Positions 44,190-57,372 of a DNA stretch of 64,000 nucleotides are shown piece by piece. The notes beneath the pieces were generated by a model. That model did no database searches. It was not told where the DNA came from and was given only the letters and a program-made list of their open reading frames with translations. The translations under genes were made by a program, and so were the position numbers. Source of the stretch: Chondrus crispus (Eukaryota; Rhodophyta; Florideophyceae; Gigartinales; Gigartinaceae); contig NW_005178479.1 in assembly GCF_000350225.1 (NCBI RefSeq), positions 155,819 through 219,818 on the forward strand. Reading direction: 5' to 3'. Every line of letters starts with the position of its first letter. Position 1 is the stretch's first letter.

Positions 44190-47100
44190 ACCGCACTCTC
44201 TTTAACCCCGATCTGGGTATTGCGGTTAACTTGTACACTATGATGCGCAATACTGAAAATGCATGCAGTTCATTGTTTAGAAGAAATCAATCCTTGTCTT
44301 CTTCTAGAGTAGCGTACATGAAGCTGTCTGGCTGGCAAATCCGTTTTCATCTGATGGGCTTTCCTTTTCTGGTCGGCTTCGGACAAATTTTGTCCGCATA
44401 GCCAACTTTCCCTAATATCTGCCAATGAAGAGAATCAATGTAAACGAACAAAGACACCCGAGCAACAGTTTCTGACAGTGCGCGCCAGTTTTCTTTTACA
44501 GGTAGAAAGCAACAAGTCATGAGAGTACTTTGTTGGTGAACTCTTCACATGCGTGGTCACAAGCTAGAAAGTCGTTTTTTTCGTGCTCGCCAAAAGAAAG
44601 CTGCACTTCTTCCTCTCCCGCACGACACGCTCGTTCCTGTACTTCTACTCTACTCCATATCACTTCCCTGCACGCATTTGCCAATACCCTATGCTGAACA
44701 AACAGCAAAGATGCGATTTTATGTAGCAGATCAAAGTCTCGGTTGCAGAGAGATCATTGTCCTCAAATGGTTGAGTTGCGCACTGTTATCAGTTCCGTGC
44801 CCCAACTCCTCGAAACGGAACCGTTTATCTCTATACACATGCTTGTTCGCAAATGAAAAGTATTGCTGCTCAAGCATGTTTCCAGGCCCCATCCGAAAAC
44901 ACTGCGAGAAATTGATAGTTGGTTCATCGTATACCTCGTCTGCCTGAAGAACACTCTTGCATAACATAGCCAGAAGAAAAAACGACCGACAAGCCTGTGC
45001 AGCCTCACCTCGACAATTCGCCAAATACTCAAGCGAAAGGTGAAGCTCCAAAACAGAAAGGATGTCGCAATCGCATGAAACCGATGAGACTACAGGGCAC
45101 TATTATCTCACATTTCGCTTGCCACATGGCAGCATGAAGCCTTCTCCGATTAATCGCAACGATATCGGAAGGGAAACCCAGGACGACACAGAAAAGCTAC
45201 AACGGTTAAATGAAGAATTCACTGGAAAACTATACTCCTTTACAAAAGGCAACACTGTCCTGAATAGACTTCGAGTGCCTTGTGTGTGCGTACACAAATG
45301 AACTCGTCTATCATTGGAAATGAGGATCGTCCGAGCGCATGAACCTAGGCTCTTGCACGCCAAGTGCACTTGACGGGCTTCTAAAGTCTTCATCACGATA
45401 CCCAAAAACTGTTTCATTGTCCATCCTTCATTCCTTGTCACAGAAGCATATTCTCTTCAACGGGTCGTCCCCATACATACCGTAGATCATAGATCTGATA
45501 ATGCTGCCATCTTATTCAGATGCTTCTTGGACGACAGTGGTTTTCCGCCGATGAGAGCAATGGTTCATTTATATCAGATTGAAACTGTTCCAGTCATGAC
45601 TCAAGTTCCGATGCGGCCGGTGCTTTACTGTACCTTACAAACAGAGTCAAGGAATTGTTGTAAGAGGTGTGGCGGTACTTCAAGCATATGGTTATTCACT
45701 TTCGGCCAAGCCCTCACCTTCGTCCATTGTGTTTTTTTGCCAATGAGGGGCCAAAAAGTTTTCGCTCTTCCGTATCTCCAACATCTACACGTGCCCATAA
45801 TGGGTACTTCGCCAGACCAGGTATCTTCTCGGACATAACCGAATCCGCACGAGTCATTTATCTTCATTAGGGATAGCAGACTCTGAAATTCTGAGAAAGT
45901 GCGTGAAGCCAATACCTGTATTGCAAAATTGTTCTTCTATTCCGCTATGAACTTTTCCGTTCACTACATGGCGTTCGAATATTTCTCGATACACTGTTGC
46001 ACAAGCCAAGACTTCAGTTTCCTCCACCAGTTTGCTATTGTGCAGACTGCCGTTCGGTGAGGCCTTCACAAAGAAAATTTCTTTCCAAGGTGTCGCGAGA
46101 TTGAGAAACGCATAGCAATGAATGAAGCTGTTGATCAGCAGGATAATTTGATCCTCCATTAGTTCAACACAGCATTGCCAAATAGCTTTTTCGCTACAGG
46201 GTACTTATGTCAATCAGGATTCTTTCCCCATTCTTTAATTCTTTCTTACCCAACACGAGAGACAAGTTGCAGCACTTCTTCCTTGAATGAACTGGTGTTA
46301 AAATTTATTGTCGCCAGAAGGCTATGACAACTAAGTGTATTTTGACTCCCGTCGATTATCTACAATGCTCTCTTAATTGATGGAAATGCACAAATGCACC
46401 CGAGAGTAAATGCAATTATTAGCGTAGAAGTAAGACTGTAGAGACTCTAAAAGCCGCCTGGCCTCGTAGCTACAGAAAAACACAACTGAACAACAAGGAA
46501 TATTTCTGCTATAACTCTATAACAGCCATCAGTTTATTCTCCTTGGCAAATTCATACTGCAAGATTGCCCCAGTACTGGCAGTTAACTCAACTAATCTAA
46601 CAGATTTCCGCCACATTGTGCCACTAGCCATTCCAACGCTTTTCTTGTTGAGAATGAAATTCAAAAAATGCCCGTGTGGAGCAATAACGCCGCGTCATCG
46701 GCACCAAGTCGTGGTTTTGCTCATCCATTTTGATGCGTCGCATGCTTACCTGGTCACGTCCACATACGAACTCTGCATCGTTTTGGGAGACTCTTAGATT
46801 GATGATCCACTGATCAACAGTGTCACAGTAGCAGCCGTCTCTTAAATGGGATCGCAGGGGGTTAGCATCCTCTATCTTCGTCTCTGCGAATGAAGGAAAC
46901 AGAGTAGCGAGGCGAAAAGGTTTCTACGTTCGTATTTATACTTCTAGTTGCGACCGGATTCATGTGATGTGTTCTGGGCAGTGTGAGAAAAGGAACAAGA
47001 TAGCCGAAAAAAGAACAGATTGAAACTTTCATAATGTTAGCTTCTGAGATTGCCAGCGAAAGATCACGCCTGTTATCGCATTTGAGCATCAGTCTCCTGA

Positions 47101-50100
47101 GATGATGACTCCGGGCAAAAAATACGAAAAACAAAAATGTGGGGAACTAATCTAAACCTGCTAGCTAGTATCTCTGAACATCAGTACGGTCTCTCATCTG
47201 AATGATAGGCAAACACCTCATTTTTATGACTAACTTTTGAGGGAGTTCTACGAAAAAACAAGCAATTTCGTACCACTCCTGCCAATTTGCTGGATTAGGT
47301 AATGGTTTTTATCTTTTTTGAAACAACCAGAAGTCCTTGCCCGACTCTATTTTCACTGGGCACCTTCATGTCCACAGAGGACTAATAGCGCAGTCTAATT
47401 TTTGATTCAACCCTCCGCAGTAGCAATGATATATTCTGATTTGCCTCTCCCGAAAGTGCATGAAAGGAAAGTTATTGAACTTCACACAAAACGTTGGCAT
47501 TATCACTTTCAGCAGTCATCGGATGCGTAAGACACAAGGGCAAAACCGCAAAAACTTCTTTCGTGTACGTCACTGTTGTTGTACTGTAGCGTGAAGCTTT
47601 TCTTAAATTGAGATGGGCTTCGCATGTCATCCATGTCATGGAGTCAATTCATGGCTGTTCTGGTTCTTCAAAAAACGGGCTCACTCAGTGAGTGCCTGGG
47701 TCTCCAATTTCTAAGAGGCGACTGAAGTCCCGGCAGGATCTGCGCATAATTTGAACGACGACGGTCCAGACTCTGTATAGACGCAGCATGGGGTTTTATT
47801 GGCTTTTCCTGACGCACCATTCGCGACGTGAACTCAAACTCATTTTTAGTGACATGAATGGGTGAAGGTGTGTGTGCGTGAGTGATATGTCTGTCAGTCC
47901 ACGTTGTTCTGAACGCGAGGCATGTTGCGAGGCCGCATGTGGATGTCAAATGAATGGTAGTGGTGCATATGCACTTCCATTAAGGTCCAGGTAGAAGATC
48001 ATGGATGAAATGCAGGTGATGCCCGTTATGGTAACCTGGCGTGCTGCTTGCGAATTACAACTAGCGCAAATGTGCCTGTATTGTAGAGTACGTGTACAGT
48101 GTAGAGTACGTGTAGGATACGCGAAATCTACAGTAGAACGTCTCGTAGGCTAATAATTCAAGTGATGCTGCGATACTGTACTTCAGCGCATGCGGAATAT
48201 TTCTTGATTTTAAGGAAAAGGAGCGGACGGTAAACAAGAATGCTTCGATGCAGTACCTTGTTCAACTTAAATTAGGCCTCAAGTCTTGTCACAAAAAGTA
48301 GCAGAATACGGGATTCAAGGCATGATCTCCGATCTAAGGAGAAACGCGGGAGGGGCCATCCGGTGTGGCCGAGAGCCATTCAGGTGGCCCGGCCGGTGGA
48401 GACATGCTGTCGCCCAAGGGGGTCCACAATCAACATTTCAGTACCACTTTTTTGACCCACCCTCGCGACAGAAATGCGTGTGGGCCATCTCGTGCCCAAG
48501 TCCGTGGACTCGTTGAACGAGGCTCCCTCTCAGCCTCCGCGACGATCTCGATGACACTCTTGTCCTGCAATCGCTTTCATCCGCAATCACTTCCTCACAA
48601 AGCTCCCTATCAGTTATCATCCCTGCGCTCGCATCACCAGAGATTCCGGCCTTGTCATCCCTTCTGTTCGTTCGAGAAACTCTTGCAATTATGCTTTTGC
48701 ATTGTCGTTTTTTAACTTTTCTCCCATTCACGTCACCAGGGAATCAACCCATGGGCACCTAAGTGTCAAGCGATAAGGACATTCTGTTCATAAATCATCA
48801 TCATTCGATGTCCTCACACAGCATGACGCGTACTCATCTTGATGGTAAGCACATGTTTATGTTGAAGTGTGTGCACACTCAAATTTTCATTGCAGTTTTA
48901 CGAGGTGTGCAATATCGCATGGCTGTGACAATATGGAGTGATTTCATGCTATTCGGCTTGCCGATCAGCTTTTCACTGAGCTGTATTCGGCCCACTATAC
49001 TTTTCATACAACGTTGATCGTATTCCTCATGCCAACGGTATATGTAAGAATACTTGATTGAGGCGAACATACAAGGTTCCAGTTATTTTGATTCTCTGTA
49101 CGGTACAGGTACAGGAGACGGTTACACTCGGTAACGAAAAAAAAAAAAAGTACAGCGCAACGATCACGGCAGAATTCTAGGTACCCTTCCAGAAACACTC
49201 CGTGCTTCCTTCGAAACACCGTTGCAGACAAGAGCATGAGCAACGAAGAGATCACAATCTGAGGTCGTGACGGCACCATGCGATGCCGTGAACAACCCTA
49301 CCTAAAACCACTCAACTCGAATATGACATGTGCTGTACAAGTAGTCGTTCACCATGGAAGCCACGCAACACCCTTTGAAAATTAATCCATTTTCTCGCTC
49401 TTTCTAGCAAGCCGGCACCTTGTGGCCTGTTTAAGCTGTGTAGACATCCTTGAATGAGCGGATCATTGAGGAGCCCATACAGTTAGCACGTCTGACAAGC
49501 TCTCGGAGGTGCTGGCTTAGTAGTATCTGTCTCGGCCTTTGTCTGGATGAAGTCGCATCCACCACGCTCCTTGCAAGTCTTTGGTTGTTCTCTCAAATCT
49601 TTTAACCGCAAGCTGATTTGGGGATGAAAACTGTACTCGATCTCATCTTCTTTCTTGATATAAAGATATAGAGATACACCACATCTTACAAGGCGCTCTC
49701 TAATTCGATGTCCCAATTATTGCCCATCGACAGCGACATCCTGAGGCTAAGGCTACACTAGACAGGAGTACCAAGCATGTGGAAGAAGATGCCAATTTTT
49801 CTTGATACCATGGCACAGCTACCGCAGCTTATGCTTGCAACTATTACTTCGTCTGCTCATAGCGCACGAATATGGTAATTGCAGAGCATTAAACCGTAAT
49901 CACATCCCCACCTCCCTCTCACTTATCGAAATGGATTAACTTTATTTAAAGGCAGGGCGGTGTCCTAGCAGTGATGTACCAGCCTTACATCCAACTTTAA
50001 ATGGCACTTATCGTGCGTAATATTTAAATGCAGTAGAAGTGGCATTAATGCCAACCCTTTCGTACAGTTTTCGACCTGATATGCAACATGTATTGTTCAG

Positions 50101-53100
50101 CTAATAGAACAGCTGATCAGCCATCTTTAAAGAGTCAAAATGGAAAATGGAATCAAAAAGTAAGGGTAAGCGAATAAATCGATGGTGTTGAGCATTCTGA
50201 GGTTGAAAGGAGAATGTCAGAAACGCAGACCGATTTAAAAATAATATATAGCTTCAGAAGTCACTGCAAGTCACCGATTGCAATTTGCAATGGAATTTTC
50301 GATCAACTGGCCCCGGCTGTCACCATGAGAACGTCTACTGAACGTGTACATTCATGGGAGAGGTACAGAACAAGTCTATATTTTCTGCACTCCCTGAAAG
50401 TAGTTTTCGATTTTTGGCATTTCTTTTCCACGGATATCAATATCACATATTTTGGATTCGCTTGCAATGGTATGTGGCCTGAGCTTACATGCAACTCTTC
50501 GATTAGGCATACCGCTCGAACAGTATTGCTGAAAGATGTCTCAGAAGATATCTAGATCCGAGCAAGAATAGTGAAAGTTTGGAGTGGCAGTTCTCAGGAA
50601 CAATACATAAGGAGACTATTTGATATAAATGCTTGGAGGCGAAGAGACTCTCGTATATCATTGCTGTGAGAGAGGGATACCCATCAGGAAATGGATTATT
50701 GGCCCTTTCCCAGACGTTCGCTATACCGCAGGCCCTTATTACGGTTTCTAGATGCGGACGTGCAGCTCTATTTTTCATAGACTTCTGCCTGTGCCTCGTA
50801 TGTTGGAGTTGGTCATGCAGAGACAGCCTTTATGGAAGTACATGCCAAAGCTTGGACTCAAATCCAACTCTTCGTTGTTGAAAGCGTCTTCTTGTTAAGT
50901 TTAGTTCTGTGACACCAGTCTGCTGCGTTTTGGACTCGTGACGAAGCACATTTCCGAATCCCTACCGACTCAAGCCAGGAGCTTAGATGGTACCTGATAC
51001 AATTGCTTTTCATATGTGCAATTTTTACGACGCACATGCACTACACACTGTAGTTGAATCTTTTTGCATCCTGTTTCAAAATATTGTCCTAGTAGCATAG
51101 CAGTAAAGGGCAAATTGTTAGAATACTCGCTGTTGAATATGAACTGTTTTAATCCTTAACTGCGGTGCTTATTTCTTTTGTCTCAAAACAGAGGAGGGAA
51201 ACTTTCATAAAGAGGGCCCATTGGGGCATTGCTGCAGAGGCGATGCAGGCAGGTTCCGTGAATAGAGAATACAATCGAACACAGTATACTGTAGTACAGT
51301 CGTGGCCTATCTGGAGAGGTCCTATCACGCACTGGGAAGTATGTTGACAGTCTGCGCTGCACACGGCATCTGGGCGTACAAGTATCTTGGGGAACAGCAT
51401 TCATAGGTTGCAAAGACAATCATACACTCATGCAGAACGAGCGAATTGAGCTGGTTGGAAGGACTGCTACTTGCTAAAACGTTGCGGTGTGTGATCGTCT
51501 GTGTTGAGTGTTGATCGCTGAAACACGGTCCAGAACCAGGAAGGACAAACTGAAAATCTCCAAGGCAAATGGATGGTGGTGTCGACTTCTGCCTGGATAT
51601 CCGACAGCGCACGTAGCACCAAGTCGCGGCATGGAACTTGGTTGAGGCCAGCGCTGGTTCCTTGGGGCATCTCCTTCCTAACATGAGAGAATGTTAGAAA
51701 TTGAAAGAAAATTTGGGCAGATCACCTGATATATTGGCGGGCATGTTCCCTAGGATATAGATACACTACCACTCATTTGCCTCCCTACTCTACATTGGCG
51801 AAATAGGACAATTTGAAGGGGTACCTGTTGTACCCTGTCCCGCAAGAGTGGACGACTGTAGCTGAGTCTGTGGGCCTGGAGCTCACCACGCCCGACGCTT
51901 CTTTCGGGAAGTTGCCTCTGTCACGCACACACAAGGACCCATATCCCAAAAAGTACCCCCCTGCCACGACCTACGTGACCTATGTTTTTTTACGGCGCTT
52001 CATATCCATTATTTTAGACTCACCTGCTATCTATGGAATTCTGTACCGTATTTCAAGCTTACAGTGATGCCATGTCGGAGTTCGTACAGTACATACTGTA
52101 CGACGTCGTTTGGCAGAACTGAAAAGGGCTGGGCTTTCGGTTGAATAGTCCTGTGGCAATTCAAGGACGAGGTTCTGATACTCTGCTTCGGTCTGTACTG
52201 TACCATTCGAAGGGCAACACAATAGCACCGTTTCGAATAAACGCGCAGTCTCTCCTAAGGATAAAGTGAATGAAGTCTTTCCTGTCATGTACAACACGCT
52301 GTGCATGATGCTGGACTAGTTTTGCGAGCCCAACTTGCTTCTTCCTCTGAAATGAGAAGTTTGCACTGCCCTTCCTTTAGTCAACAAGCAATTTTAGAAT
52401 GCCATCAGTCGTTATATTTTGTAGTGACTGCAACTAATATTCAGCCTGTTGCAACTCACATTTGTTGCTTGCCTCTTGATCCTCTTTCCAATCGGATTGC
52501 GGAAGTAGTCAGCCAAGAACAAAAGAAATCCCCTTCAGTTGATCTTTCCTGTCACGTGAACTAGTCGATCTCCCCTCTGCCGTGCTTTTGACTTTCGACA
52601 TGTTTTTGTTTATCAGCAAGCAAGCCCCGCCCTTCATGGGGTGGACTACATGCGTAATCAAAAATCGAAATGCTATCTTATGGTCGTCCCTAGCCCTAGG
52701 GGTGATTGTTGACGAACACAGGAACTCTGAAGATGTAGATTTTGTCAGTAATTACTTTCCCGGAAATACTACGACCTCTGCGTATGACCCAGTTAGTCTC
52801 TTCTCGAAAAAACACATTTCTGTACAGTGCAATCCTTCTAATAACAGGACTATCTAGTCTTGAGAAGGTTTTTATTAATTTCAAGGATAGCAAGTTCAAT
52901 GATACTGTGCATTTCCTGGTATCTTTCGACAGATTTGCTTCGGCATCAACACCATAAAGTAGATGTAACAAAACAGGGCAGGCGGCATCTAGAACCCGTA
53001 TCAAATACCCTGAGCAGAAGAAATTCGTTCTGTCGCTCTCTAGATACAGTATGCACCTTGTGGACAAGCACTGTGTAGAAGTACGGGTGGTGTGATTAGT

Positions 53101-53993
53101 GATTGTCGTGTCATTACAATCACTCATTACGGTATCTATACTTATTGCACGTTACTGCCTTGCAATAGAGCAGTTGTAAGTGACATGCAGTTGGCAGCAA
53201 TCTCACACAAATCTATCCGTGATGCTATCAATCCGAACTCTCTCGCGTAGTACATGCAAGTTGCGACAAGGCATTTTTTGCTTTTGAAATACTGGCCACC
53301 GCCGAGCAGTAAACACGACTTGTCCTGAAAGAAAGGTCACGTCAAAAATGTAAACTCATACTATTGAACTTTGATGGCATCGAAGTTAGAACTCGGATCC
53401 GTTTTATATTAGAACTTTCCTACTCAGGAAAATACAATACCATATAACAGTTCCTCGAAAAACATGCATGTATTGACATTCACTATCTTTTCTGTGCTTC
53501 TCTGGAAGGCATTGAACATCTCATCGCATCGAATTATCAGCCATGGGGTGCCCTCTATCGAGACTTTTGATCGCAGTACCATGCAGCATGCTCTGCTTTC
53601 TTATAAAAATACGATATTCTCTATATATTCCCAATAAAATACAAATGGTGATTCTGACAGGCGCAAACAGCCCTTAAAATGACCAAAGTGACATCATTTG
53701 GAATAACTGCTGTTCCACAGGAATTCTAAAGGGTGATATCTTTAGGTTGCCGGTTGGGGCTGTTGGTATTTGTCAAATGTTTTAGCCGCGCCCCTTTCTC
53801 TTTCTGCGATCGAATACAGCGTCCCCCATACAGAGAGTAATCGTTTGGAATAGAGGTACAATACATTCTAGAACGCCATAATCTAAGGTGTTACTCCATG
53901 CGTTTTTCTTGCTAAAAAAAGTACATCGTATCCTCTGCAATCCGCAATAAAGTTTCCGTGGTATGTTTAAACTTCTTTGCGAGCTGCTTTGGT

Positions 53994-54036
53994 TGTGTAG
54001 CACACATTGTGTAGCACACATTGTGAAGCACACACT
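53994..54036. repeat. 15-bp tandem repeat, three copies
   Basis: TTGTGTAGCACACAT repeats three times, the last copy with GAAG in place of GTAG. Confidence 0.85.
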
Positions 54037-56273
54037 GTCCATCTTTTCAATGCGAGAAACATCTGTATTCTTGTATCCAGTCCCTCTTGGGGGAGTAAAT
54101 GGAATATCTTAATATCTGTGCAGACATGTGTAGATGTGCAAGAGAGCATTAAGGAATCAACAAACACCGGCAGGAAAGGAGTCTCCAAACATTTTCACTT
54201 AAAAAGATACAGTACTTCTCAGCCACATTGCTTGTCGCTGTGATGAATCACGAACAATGGCTGTGTCATAGGTTTATTGGTCTACGACGTGTTTCCTGTT
54301 TCTTGCGGAGGGTCATGGAACGCAACTGCACGTGACAAAACGCCCTTGTTTTCCTTCGGAGAGAATGAAAATGCTTGCTCTCGGAGGCTAACAAGGACAG
54401 CATGCGATATGTATTCGACCAAGGCCCCAAACCAATTCAAACGAAATGGCAACGGAAACATTCCCGCAGGAAACAGCTACAAAACGAAAATTTAGGGATG
54501 CAACTATCCTCCGGGGAAGCCGTTGTGATAAAAGAGTAAAGGCTAGCGCGAAGGGTAATACCTGTGTATTGTAAGCCCTTGGGAGAGACAAGAACTTCGA
54601 TGGCAGTGCCGGCGGACACGCAGGCACGCAGACTCCTGTGATTGTTGTGAGAGCGCCCCGGCAATAGCTGCACCAAGAAAAACAGTTCTTCAAACTTTAC
54701 GAGTCAGTTCTAAGAGTGAAGTCAAGTTGGCGCGAGCGCCAGCGACATGACGATTTATACATTTCAGTGGTACGGCACATGATGTGCAGTACGGCGTGTA
54801 CTGTGACCAGTACAATATGGATCGCAGAGTATAGCATCTCAAGCAGCTTGATTCTAAAGAGCCAGTCTGGTACAGTGTTGGTGCAGATGCAGCCTGAGCA
54901 CGGCTGACTCACTGCGAAATCGGACAAAGTCGTTCGTGGAGAGCCAGACGATAAAAATGGAGTCTCAGGTGTCATTTGTTAGATTTCCGAAAAAGTTGAC
55001 CCTACCCTTCTACACCGTAGGTAGCTGTCAAACGTGTTGTGTATTTCATGCATAAATTGGAAAGATGCGGCAGTCCAGGCGGAACACTGGATGGCGATGG
55101 AGTGGTGCAGCAGGTAATGTGAAAAGGACGTGCAATTACGCTTGTACTTGTGGGACTGCGTAGGGCCTTCAGCTATTGAAGAAGGGCTGAAGAAGACAGT
55201 CTTGCCAAGTGAGAGGAGTGGGCCAAGCTGCGTTATTCTAGGCCATTGAACATGGCAGGATATACTAAATATGGCACCTTAGCGTGACGGGCAATTCCTC
55301 TACTGCACGGTTTCTCAATGGTGCCTGGAAATCAAGGCATGCATCCCGGCTGAGAGGTATCTTGTGGGCAGCATGCAGGGGAGAAATAAGTGATGCGACA
55401 CTTACAGTACACCGAGAGAGATGAGTACTCCTGCGCGGTGCACAAAACGGACACCATAAAGATGGGTCGTAAACATGGGGTCATAAAGAATCGGCGTTGG
55501 ACGAAACGGGGAATACCGGACGCAAGCAGTTGCGCGACCAAAATGAAGAATTGATGTTTTTTTTTTTTAAATAGCTATTTATTAGTGCTGTGTAGAGCAC
55601 TTATATTCTGATGAACCGGGTAGAAGAGTGGGGAACAACGACAAAGCAAGAGAGCGGAGATATTCTAGGCACCAGACAGGGGCTGAAGATGAATGGAGGG
55701 TGATTTTTATGTTGGTGTATAATGCGTAGGAGAGGTCGGATGAGTTTTTACGTGCACGCTGTGGCAGTAGACGATTCATATCAGAATAAGGCGAGAGCAA
55801 CACACGCATAAACAGACTGAACTGTGGGGCGAGTTCCGTACTGTGAGGGAGTGTCTGTCGGAAACTTTTTTTTGCAGTTGCGTTAGTCGTCGTGGGCCAA
55901 TGAAATAAAACTATGAGAACGATGTGCAGCAGCAGGCGAGTACAGAATGAGAAAATACGGAGTTGCAATAACGGTTTATGCGATGTTCTGGTGTTTTTCC
56001 ATTGCTTGGGCTGCGGTACAATGGGGGGGCATGACGATCATGAGAGAGGTGTCTGCATGCCAACGGCATTGTTTGCACGATATTTCATGCAGAGACACTA
56101 CAGTAGAGGGTCCGTTTTGATGTAGGTGGGGAGTACACAGTGTATGATGTGGAATGGCAAAGTGAATGGACTCCATTCAATGGAGTCAAGTGTTACACTT
56201 ATTGACTAGGCTACAGTAGATATCACACTTCTATGTTATTGTGGGATATTTTTACGGAAAATTGCATTTTTAC

Positions 56274-56421
56274 TGTAGAGGGAGATTTTATACTGTAGTC
56301 CGAGATTTTATTCGAATTTTAGAGAAGCGCACGCGTACGGCCCGGCGGAATCCGGGCCGGACGCGTGGACGCTTCTTAAAGGAATTTCGTAGAAATAAAA
56401 GAGAGATGGTGACGGGCGCTG
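56274..56421 (+). repeat. 5' LTR of gypsy element (at least 148 bp)
   Basis: Starts TGTAGAGGGAGATTTTATAC and matches 63853-64000 with about eight mismatches by eye. The end cannot be set because the partner copy leaves the window; it lies somewhere before ~56512. It contains a strong stem (CACGCGTACGGCCCGG, 56330-56345, pairing with 56352-56367). Confidence 0.88.
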
Positions 56422-56511
56422 CGGGGAAAAAGGGGGGGAGAAGACAACTCGGCCGACCCTCACCACGGAACGGCAGGCTCCCCAAACCGCCTCCCCCATT
56501 TCACCAACAAC

Positions 56512-57372
56512 ATGGTACTCTTGCGGAGGGCCGACGCAGACACAAGTGCGGGCCCTAACACTGTTACCTACGATGGGTCGAACGGGCCAGATGTTTCCAA
56601 GTTTCTGTTCGAATACGTGAACATCATTATGCGCGGCAAGCCTGACGAGGAGAAGGCAGGAGGTATCCTATTCCACCTCGAGGGTGCCGCGTTCGACTAT
56701 TACTATGACATGTATAGTCATAATGGGAGTCTGACCGAGGCCGTCAGTGACTGGGACGGTGTGAAGAGCGCCCTGTGTGACCGTTTTACGGAGGCACTGT
56801 GGCCAGAAGAAAACATCCAGAAGGCAATGAGTTGCCGACTGGATGGTAGGAACTTGCTTACTTCGATGGATGAAATGGACAAGCTCTACAGGAGGGCTGG
56901 TTTTAACGATGAGGCAAAGTACGGCTTGCTTCCCAATGCCGTAATGGCACATTTGGATGTTGCTCAGTTCGCGATCTATTGTTCTCCGACGACGTAAGAA
57001 GAACTGATGAAGACCGTGAGGGACTTTGCTGCAGGCCGTGACGCCTTCAAGGCGGCGAAAACTGCTGCGCAGTCCGTTGAACCTGTGACGCCCAAGCGCG
57101 TATTGATGCGTTCTGATGTGAATCCTTGACGGGACAAGCTGGAGAAAAGGGTACACGCCCTCACCAACCAGCTGGCAGAACTGTCACTGATGATGAAGAA
57201 ATGAAAAACGCCAGGGGACAATGATACGAGTTGGAAATGTTCCTATTGCAAGGAACCAGGTCATTCAGCGACTCGTTGTCGTTCCAACCCACACCGTCAT
57301 ACTCGTTGCCCGACGTGTGGGAAGATTGGACACACGACAGAGACTTGCTGGTCCCGCTTTGCGAGAAAGAAT
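56512..57372 (+). pseudogene. gag region of gypsy element, with zinc knuckles
   Basis: A gag-like capsid segment (161 codons to the first stop) is followed in the same frame by more gag sequence interrupted by TAA 56995, TGA 57127 and TGA 57202. Then come two CCHC zinc knuckles: CSYCKEPGHSATRC (from 57238) and CPTCGKIGHTTETC. The same frame carries on into protease, so gag and pol were probably one polyprotein. Confidence 0.85.

Larger units (their letters stand above)
43851..56273. other. Gene-poor stretch, ~12.4 kb
   Basis: No recognisable protein, tRNA or rRNA. Frames stay below ~145 codons and overlap on both strands. Visible structure: an AT-rich foldback at 44002-44189, duplicated GTAGAGTACGTGTA near 48085-48110, a 15-bp tandem repeat at 53994-54036 (three copies), short A and T runs (49139-49149, 55558-55568), and many TACTGTA/TACAGTA words. 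It is more AT-rich than the gene islands and probably consists of old, unrecognisable repeats. Confidence 0.45.

Noticed and set aside
51840..51920. Possible tRNA, suggested by a VGLELTTP-like translation
   Set aside because: No B-box consensus and no cloverleaf could be drawn.
51785..51967. Minus-strand peptide with GYFLGYGSL, recalling gamma-glutamylcyclotransferases
   Set aside because: Only one short motif matches; the rest of the fold and the catalytic Glu region are absent.
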